The translations under genes and the position numbers were made by a program. 44,118 bases of DNA. Source: a virus. A model generated the notes under the pieces. The model was not told the DNA's origin, ran no database searches, and was given only the letters and a program-made list of their open reading frames with translations. Shown here in pieces: positions 38,540-44,118 of this stretch. The DNA lies in IMG/VR virus record IMGVR_UViG_3300043448_000536, positions 1 to 44,118 of that record, one strand, 5' to 3'. Every line of letters starts with the position of its first letter. Positions within the stretch are counted from its first letter, which is position 1.

Positions 38540-39526
38540 TCATGCCCTCTGAGCCAAGGTGTTTTGGATGACATCCAGCAACGATTTCGGCTCAGGCAAG
38601 GGCGTTCCACTTACCTTTCCACCGACCGCTGTTCGTAAGGGTTGTTTTACGCCTCTCACCGACTTCAAACGCTCAGAGACTGTTTTGTATGCCTCTTGGG
38701 CATAGGACAACGCCTCGTCTGTGTTTCGCGGTTTACCCTTTGCGGCGACCAATGCACGAACACGGTCGTCAATCAAATCGGCCTTGAGTTCGTAATCGGG
38801 ATCACTTTCTCGGACACTATCTTCCCAAGCTGTGACAGCCTCAGCAATCGTGTTGTAGGCACTTTGCTGTTCTTGCTGGCGGAATCGCTCGTTTTCAGTG
38901 GCCGCGAGAGTAGCGGTGCGCTCAGCCTTGAATTGCTTGCGCCACAAGTCTTGTGCAGTTTCCTGGTCGATGTAGCCTTGCTCCACCTTTTGTGCCAGTT
39001 CGTCAGGCAACTTATGCCCAGCTGCAAGAGCCAGGTTTTCAGTCACACGACGAAGCGCCTCATACGCCTGGGCTGGGTCCCCAGCTTTCATCATCGCCAT
39101 CATTTGAAAACCCTGAGCCACCTCCTCGGCGGTCAAATGGTTCTTTTCCATGAAGTCGGTGATCTGGTCGTATTGGTTCGCTCTGCCTCGAAACTCGTTG
39201 CGCTCGCGTATCAATTTCTTGAAGCGCGGGTGCTTGTGGAATGGCGTATCGGAAAAGTCATCTTCATGGCCATCGGCCTGATGAGACTCGTCTGATTCGT
39301 CACCCCGATCCTCTACGGTTGACTCATCCTTGGTTGGCGAAACCTCTGCGGAGCCGCTTTCCTCCAGAGCTGTTTTTTCAACAGCATCTCGGACTACTGA
39401 CAGCAGACCTTCTTCATCGCCTTGAGCACTGGACGACTGTGCCGTGGCTTCCTGGCCCTGTGCCTGGTTGCCTACATCCTGATCGCTGGTGGACGATTCC
39501 AGCGTTTCGTTTTGCTCTAATTGCAT
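38540..39526 (-). CDS. Scaffolding protein
   Basis: 328 aa, ribosome binding site AGGAGG. A highly acidic Gln/Ser/Glu-rich N-terminal third (VEDRGDESDESHQADGHEDD) is followed by a basic helical section (FKKLIRERNEFRGRANQYDQ) and a long helical C-terminal part. This composition and the position between portal and coat are those of podovirus scaffolds that guide procapsid assembly. It has its own putative promoter and operator upstream (39540-39569). Confidence 0.85.
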   Translation of the reverse strand: MQLEQNETLESSTSDQDVGNQAQGQEATAQSSSAQGDEEGLLSVVRDAVEKTALEESGSAEVSPTKDESTVEDRGDESDESHQADGHEDDFSDTPFHKHPRFKKLIRERNEFRGRANQYDQITDFMEKNHLTAEEVAQGFQMMAMMKAGDPAQAYEALRRVTENLALAAGHKLPDELAQKVEQGYIDQETAQDLWRKQFKAERTATLAATENERFRQQEQQSAYNTIAEAVTAWEDSVRESDPDYELKADLIDDRVRALVAAKGKPRNTDEALSYAQEAYKTVSERLKSVRGVKQPLRTAVGGKVSGTPLPEPKSLLDVIQNTLAQRA

Positions 39527-39539
39527 AACGCCCTCCTAT

Positions 39540-39569
39540 CCCATATTTTGCCGACAAATTGTCTGTCAA
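39540..39569 (-). promoter_or_regulatory. Putative internal promoter for scaffold and capsid with operator
   Basis: Minus strand -35 TTGACA (39564-39569), 18-base spacer, weak -10 TATGGG (39540-39545). The spacer carries the operator-like CCGACAAATTGTCTG (39551-39565), the same arrangement as at 7171-7200 and 19811-19839. Confidence 0.5.
39551..39565. promoter_or_regulatory. Repressor operator-like site upstream of the scaffold gene
   Basis: CCGACAAATTGTCTG matches CCGACA-N3-TGTCGG at 11 of 12 fixed positions. It lies in the 76-base gap between portal and scaffold genes. Confidence 0.6.
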
Positions 39570-39602
39570 TCAACGGATGTCAGACAAAGTGACCACAAAA
39601 AA

Positions 39603-41681
39603 TCAAACTGTGTTTGCGCCCATCGGCGCAAGTGAGCCAGAAGCCCCGCCAGGCATCTTGGCAACATTGTTCCCACCAGCTGCGCCTTGCATCGGGTTTT
39701 GACCACCCATGAGCTGACCCATTGCAGCCTCTGCGTTCTTGACGGCGTTCATGGAAACCACGCTTGGCACTTGCTCGGCCAGGGCGGAATCCACATCCAG
39801 CTTGTCGTCCAGGCGCTTGAGCACCTCTTTGACCAGCCACTTGGGGTCGATGCCTGGCAGCTGGAGCAGGTAAGGCAGCATGCGCTCGATGTTCCGCAGC
39901 TCGGCAGCCTGGTTGGGCTTACCAGTCGATCCAGCCTCAATCTCCAGGTAGATTTCCTCCTGAATTTGCTCGGCGGTCAGCTCTGGCCAGACAGCGCCAG
40001 GACCAACAATGCGCTTGACCTGATCGGTGGACATCTCTGTAAGCAGGATTTGGCCAGCCGAACGGGTGACTTCCGACATGAAGCTGTCCAGCTCGTCGAT
40101 TTGAGCGCCCATGCTGGACATGCGGCTGCTCTCAGCAATGCTGGTTTCGGTGGCCGTGGCCTTGGAAATGCCGCCAAATGTGGCCTCCTGGCTGCCCACG
40201 ACCAGCTGGATGTCGTCAAAAATGGTCTTGACCTCATACAAGTTGGGGTCGATGCCGATCATCTTGACGGGTTGGATCAGGTCATCCACCTTCTCGCCAG
40301 CAGCCATGCCCTGAATTTCGATCACGGCGCTTGGCGGATGGGTCTTGAGCTTGTCCTTGTCCTCCTCCTCCAGGCGACCAGCTGGGGTCACATACTTGGG
40401 GCGGTTGGCACGGCGGTGCTCACGCAAGCCCTGGCGAGCACGGTTGTATTCGGCTTGCATCGGGGCAATGAGCTGCACATCGGACGGCGGATAAATCTCG
40501 TCCTTGTGCTCCACCTCGTTGAACACCAGGGAGTAGATCGGCCAGAAGGTTTCCACGCGAATCTTGGGCGCAGCTGGCTCCTCCAAAAAGTCGTTGTAGC
40601 CCTCAACCACGGTGTAGACCAAGCCAGACGGCTTGTCGTAGACCTCATAGACGCATGCCAAACCTTGCTTGGCATCGTCGTTGGCCAAGTCCTTGAGCGA
40701 TGAACGATTGACTGTGTTGGAATCTTGTTTGCGGCCCTTGGTGTCATAGGGCGTGAATTTGTTGTCCAGGTCCACGCCGTAGATTTCCTTGATCTCGTCG
40801 GGCGACAAGAACAATTCATGGGCCACCCAGCGCGCACCCACAAAGCCACGCAGCTGACGGCACATTGGATCAACGATGATCGCGTTGGCCTCAGGGAAGT
40901 CAAACAGCAAACCCTCGCGGATGATGATTTCAGGCTGCTCCATGAGCGCCTGGATCGACAGCATCATCTCCTCAATCTCTGAGTCGTCCTGGTGGATGTT
41001 GTCATCCACAGCGTCCTGAGCAATGCGGCGCAGGTGGTCGATCTGAGCGGTGATGTCGTTGATCTTGGCCGACACCTCTGGGCGGCGCTCCATTTCACGC
41101 TGAAAGCCTAGCTTGACATAGCCAACGCTGGTGGTGATGACGCGACGCACCAATGCTTTCATTTGCGACTTGAAGTTGGGCTGGGCCTCTTGCATGAAGT
41201 AGCCAAACAGCGCCTCAAGCGTTTGCGACACACGGTCAATCTTGCGGCGCTTTTCGTTGACCTGCTCATACTCAGCAATCAGCAGCTCCACAGCAGCTGG
41301 CACAGGCTGCTGCATGGCCAACGCCTTGAGCTTGCCCTCGTAGGCTTGTTTGAGCACCGTCGCATCGCCATTCCAGATTTGATAGTCCAGGCGATTGCGG
41401 CGCTTGCACACGGCCTTAGGGTTTTTGGCGTAAAGCGCAGCAGTGCGCTGCTGAACATGGCGGTTAATCAGGTTGGCCGTGTAGCGATCAGCTGCCCAAT
41501 CCTTTTCGTCATAGCCCTTGAGAGCCATGTCCATGTCACGCTTCATGCGCTCAAACACATCCTTGAAGTGCGTCTTGCCAGAATTCACCCTGGACAGGAT
41601 TTCCTTCACCAGTTGCTGACGGCGCTGCGTTGGCTCGTCAGGTTTGCCGCCTTGGGCGACGATCATTGTGAGTTCATCCAT
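39603..41681 (-). CDS. Portal protein
   Basis: 692 aa. I chose the start at 41681 (MDELTMIVAQGG) for GGAGG upstream. It contains AADRYTANLINRHVQQRTAA, LYAKNPKAVCKRRN, a helical stem region and FDFPEANAIIVDPMCRQLRG, typical of large podovirus portals that form the DNA-entry dodecamer. The C-terminal 60 residues are Gly/Ala/Met/Gln-rich and flexible. It is directly downstream of TerL with a 4-base gap region and upstream of the scaffold. Confidence 0.88.
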   Translation of the reverse strand: MDELTMIVAQGGKPDEPTQRRQQLVKEILSRVNSGKTHFKDVFERMKRDMDMALKGYDEKDWAADRYTANLINRHVQQRTAALYAKNPKAVCKRRNRLDYQIWNGDATVLKQAYEGKLKALAMQQPVPAAVELLIAEYEQVNEKRRKIDRVSQTLEALFGYFMQEAQPNFKSQMKALVRRVITTSVGYVKLGFQREMERRPEVSAKINDITAQIDHLRRIAQDAVDDNIHQDDSEIEEMMLSIQALMEQPEIIIREGLLFDFPEANAIIVDPMCRQLRGFVGARWVAHELFLSPDEIKEIYGVDLDNKFTPYDTKGRKQDSNTVNRSSLKDLANDDAKQGLACVYEVYDKPSGLVYTVVEGYNDFLEEPAAPKIRVETFWPIYSLVFNEVEHKDEIYPPSDVQLIAPMQAEYNRARQGLREHRRANRPKYVTPAGRLEEEDKDKLKTHPPSAVIEIQGMAAGEKVDDLIQPVKMIGIDPNLYEVKTIFDDIQLVVGSQEATFGGISKATATETSIAESSRMSSMGAQIDELDSFMSEVTRSAGQILLTEMSTDQVKRIVGPGAVWPELTAEQIQEEIYLEIEAGSTGKPNQAAELRNIERMLPYLLQLPGIDPKWLVKEVLKRLDDKLDVDSALAEQVPSVVSMNAVKNAEAAMGQLMGGQNPMQGAAGGNNVAKMPGGASGSLAPMGANTV

Positions 41682-41683
41682 TT

Positions 41684-43288
41684 TCAAAATCCTCCAGTGG
41701 CTCGTTCAAGCCGTTCTTGTCTTTCGCGAAACTTTGAATCCGCCTTCACCCATGCCAGGGTTCCAGTTGCGGGTCTATTGTCCTTGCGTTCATGCACGAT
41801 GCGCGGTCCAGCTTGTCGCGCAAGGCCCATGCCGATCCAGGCCAGGGCATCCACAAAGTCGTCGTGCCTGGCGTTGGGAAACTTCATCAATTCATCAAAT
41901 GCGTTCATCACCCAGGGCGCACCCTTTGGAAACTTGACGCGCTTCATGGCCATGCGACCTTGGATTGACTGAGCGCGCTGGACCTTGTTGGCCACTGGCG
42001 TGACCTCCTCAATGGCGCAGTAAACATGCTCCTCCATCATGCGCTTACGCAAGAACGGCCCAATGGCCTTGGAGATGTGGCCCTTCTCAGCCCACCAAAG
42101 CAGTGGCTTGTGGCGCTTCATCAAGTTGAGCATGGCCGTCACCACATGGTCGGACGACTTCTTTTCCCACCAGCAGTCCAGCACATAGATGTCGCCGTGG
42201 CCACAAACGCCAACCACCAACAGCACGGTGCTGTCAGAGCGACTCTTATCCTGGCCCACGGCATGATCGCTGGCCGCATAGATTCGCAAGTCCTTGGGCA
42301 GGTCTTTGCGGTCGTATTGCACCAGGTAGTCGCGGTGGAAAAAGTCACCGTCCTCAGGCGTTGGGCGCTGCTGATACAGCGCGGCAAAGCCACGGGGATC
42401 GAGGCGACGCTGAGCCTCCATGAAACCCATGTCAAAACGCTCTGGCCAAAGCAGCTCGCCCTTTTTACGGCCCAGCGGATCATCGTCACCAGCAATGGCT
42501 GGCAAGTTGATGATCTTCCACTTGGCAGCCTCCTCACTGTTGAAGTTTGGGTTTGTTGGATCGGTGAGGCGACCAATGAGGTCATCCTCATGCCAACGGG
42601 TGTGAACGATGATGACGCTGGCTGCGCTGTTCATCAAACGGGTCATGGCCACCTGGGTGAACCACTCCCACAGCTTTTGACGCACAGCGGGACTATTGGC
42701 CTCCTCAGCGTCCTTGATCGGGTCGTCGATGATGAGAAAGTCAGCACCACGACCAGTGATCGAGCCACCACGGCCAACAAAGGCCGCCATGCCTCCAGCA
42801 CTGGTCTGGATACGCTCTTTGCTTGCGCCCCCAAAGCGGAATGCAAAGCCAGGGAAAATTTGCTTGTAGCTGGGCGACTGCATGATGGCTCTCACATCAG
42901 AGCCAAAGTCATGCGCGAAGTCCTCGTTGTAGGTCGCAAAAATGACATTGCGGTAGCTGTCCTTGCCAACAATCCACGGGATGAATCGGCGCGAGATCAG
43001 CTCAGATTTCCCATGTCGAGGGGGCAGGGTGACGATGAGGCGAGGGATGTGTCCCTTCTCCACCTCCTCAAGCACCTTGGCCAGGGCGCGATGGTGTTTC
43101 GCGTCCTTGAACATCGACTGCTCAATGTCGTCTGGAGCCTCTGGAGATGGCATCGTGAATTTCACAAAGCTCATAAACTCGCCACGCGCCTCGATGGCGC
43201 GCTTTTGACGCTTGGCAGCAGCGATCTGCCGCTCAAGCGCCTCTAGCTTGGCTTGTTTTTGATCTTCTCCAGATTGCTCAGTCATCAT
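41684..43288 (-). CDS. terL: Terminase large subunit
   Basis: 534 aa. The N-terminal ATPase has Walker A LPPRHGKS (residues 88-95) and Walker B DFLIIDDP (near 190), with VIIVHTRWHEDDLIGRL as the coupling motif. The C-terminal RNase H-like nuclease shows SDHAVGQDKSRSDSTVLLVV and NARHDDFVDALAWIG with its acidic residues. It pumps DNA through the portal and cuts it. Its start overlaps the endolysin stop (ATGATGA). The small subunit is 7 kb away in transcription order, beyond the fibre and lysis genes. Confidence 0.95.
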   Translation of the reverse strand: MMTEQSGEDQKQAKLEALERQIAAAKRQKRAIEARGEFMSFVKFTMPSPEAPDDIEQSMFKDAKHHRALAKVLEEVEKGHIPRLIVTLPPRHGKSELISRRFIPWIVGKDSYRNVIFATYNEDFAHDFGSDVRAIMQSPSYKQIFPGFAFRFGGASKERIQTSAGGMAAFVGRGGSITGRGADFLIIDDPIKDAEEANSPAVRQKLWEWFTQVAMTRLMNSAASVIIVHTRWHEDDLIGRLTDPTNPNFNSEEAAKWKIINLPAIAGDDDPLGRKKGELLWPERFDMGFMEAQRRLDPRGFAALYQQRPTPEDGDFFHRDYLVQYDRKDLPKDLRIYAASDHAVGQDKSRSDSTVLLVVGVCGHGDIYVLDCWWEKKSSDHVVTAMLNLMKRHKPLLWWAEKGHISKAIGPFLRKRMMEEHVYCAIEEVTPVANKVQRAQSIQGRMAMKRVKFPKGAPWVMNAFDELMKFPNARHDDFVDALAWIGMGLARQAGPRIVHERKDNRPATGTLAWVKADSKFRERQERLERATGGF

Positions 43289-43770
43289 GCAGCCTGAGGT
43301 TGAGTCACAAGGCCAGCCAGGTAAACCGTCTTGCCGCCTTGCTTCACAGCGGTCAGCTCCTGGTTTTTCAGGTTGGCAGGATCAAAGCTCACATGCACCC
43401 AACCAGAGTCGGGGATACCTGGGGTGTAAAACTCCAGAATGAGCTGGGTGTAGTCCAGGTTGTCCATGATCCACTGAGCCAGCTCAGCGTTCGGCACACC
43501 AGGAATTTCAATGTCGGCAGCCTGGCCACGGCAATGGTCGCTCGTTTTGGAGCCGCCCACAGCAGCGTTGACATCAGGGTGGCGGAAACCAGAGTTCACC
43601 TTCACGCCTTTGCCATAGTGGTTGCGAACGGGCTGGAGCACTTTCTCGCACAAGAGCTTGAGGTTCGCGATCTCTGCATCGCCTGGCGTGTTGTCCAAGC
43701 CGTGACGCAAAGCGGTTTCAGACTTGACCATTTCGGCCAGCGAGAAATTGGGGGAGAGTTGCATGTTCAT
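43285..43770 (-). CDS. Peptidase M15 endolysin
   Basis: 161 aa. The zinc-binding motif is SDHCRGQAADIE (H79 and D86) with H126 in GWVHVSF, and the catalytic Glu is probably E113 in LILEFYTP. This is the peptidase M15 (D-Ala-D-Ala carboxypeptidase-like) family used by many phages to cut peptidoglycan peptides. There is no signal peptide, so release depends on the holin immediately upstream. The frame overlaps the TerL start. Confidence 0.9.
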   Translation of the reverse strand: MNMQLSPNFSLAEMVKSETALRHGLDNTPGDAEIANLKLLCEKVLQPVRNHYGKGVKVNSGFRHPDVNAAVGGSKTSDHCRGQAADIEIPGVPNAELAQWIMDNLDYTQLILEFYTPGIPDSGWVHVSFDPANLKNQELTAVKQGGKTVYLAGLVTQPQAA

Positions 43771-44118
43771 TACTTACCTCGCTTTTCCATGATCTTTTCC
43801 GCAGTGCGACCGCCAAAGTAAGCCAACATGATGAGTTGGCCCCACTCGCCAAGCAGCTTGACATAGGACTCGTTGACATTGATGTTGGCTGCGGACAGTC
43901 CAGCAAAGATGAAGTAGGCGACAAAGATGGCGATCAGCGTCATCGGGCGAATGTTCTTGCTGAGCCACGAATCGCTGGCCATGTCGGCTTGCCAGCGTTC
44001 TGTCACGGCTTTGGTTTCGACTTCAAAGGCGCGGGTGTCGATCTCTTTGAGCTTGAGCGCCAGTTCTGGGTTGGATTCCAGGGCGCTTGTCACTTCACCA
44101 ATGGAGGCTGGCACACCG
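43770..44118 (-). CDS. 3TM-type holin, 3' part (start lies at 400 across the junction)
   Basis: C-terminal 115 codons of the holin described at 1-400. The visible part includes WQADMASDSWLSKNIRPMTL, the TM segment IAIFVAYFIFAGLSA, a second hydrophobic segment GQLIMLAYFGG and the basic tail KIMEKRGK. Its stop codon abuts the endolysin start. The apparent start at 44114 is not real, because the frame continues into base 297 of the other end. Confidence 0.85.
   Translation of the reverse strand, partial: GVPASIGEVTSALESNPELALKLKEIDTRAFEVETKAVTERWQADMASDSWLSKNIRPMTLIAIFVAYFIFAGLSAANINVNESYVKLLGEWGQLIMLAYFGGRTAEKIMEKRGK
43823..44118. repeat. Terminal direct repeat, right copy
   Basis: 296 bases equivalent to 1-296 with four third-codon differences. 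It shows that the two contig ends overlap. Confidence 0.95.

Noticed and set aside
44028-44114. 114-aa holin ORF starting at 44114 as a separate complete gene
   Set aside because: The start is an artefact of the contig end. Circular joining shows the frame continues to the ATG at 400 with a proper ribosome binding site.

Overview
The window is a nearly complete, circularly closing genome of a temperate podovirus-like phage. The first 296 bases (1-296) recur at the end (43823-44118) with four differences, and joining the ends restores one holin gene in frame, giving a circle of about 43.8 kb. The head-tail gene set (TerL, portal, scaffold, coat, 233-aa adaptor, ~690-aa tail tube protein, T7 gp14-like internal proteins, one giant ejected protein) has no tape measure, sheath or long-tail genes, so a short-tailed virion is likely. 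Integrase, an excisionase-like protein and two repressor-type regulators point to lysogeny. Gene style and moderately high GC suggest a betaproteobacterial (Burkholderiales-like) host from an environmental population, but the host is an inference.

Layout. Late genes lie on the minus strand as one unit that starts at the small terminase (7141), runs down through the tail fibre, lysis genes and the contig junction (position 1 = 43823), then through TerL, portal, scaffold, coat, tail and internal virion proteins and the 2,616-aa polyvalent protein, and ends at 21890. A plus-strand cassette of eight small genes (7231-9297) has its own promoter, operator and terminator. The early/replication operon (19760 down to 9599, minus strand) carries a Cro-like regulator, RuvC resolvase, PD-(D/E)XK nuclease, SSB-like protein, Prim-Pol/helicase, a radical SAM enzyme, a dATP/dGTP diphosphohydrolase-like protein and many small coupled ORFs. 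The lysogeny block (19889-21604, plus strand) is repressor, excisionase-like protein and tyrosine integrase, followed by a putative att region and a complete tRNA-Val(CAC).

Regulation. A 15-bp palindrome, CCGACA-N3-TGTCGG, recurs at the control points. It sits between -35 and -10 of the repressor promoter, the cassette promoter, and a putative internal scaffold/capsid promoter. It overlaps the early leftward promoter, and a degraded copy lies in the small-terminase promoter. One regulator could therefore silence early, late and accessory genes together. Two of these promoters predict transcripts that begin at the start codon (leaderless).

Most notable items: a sliding-clamp (DnaN)-like module and an HEWGH metallopeptidase-like module inside the giant virion-associated protein; a radical SAM enzyme with an N-terminal Cys/His knuckle in the replication operon; the operator-controlled accessory cassette; a tandem family of gp14-like proteins; and all-synonymous differences between the two contig ends.
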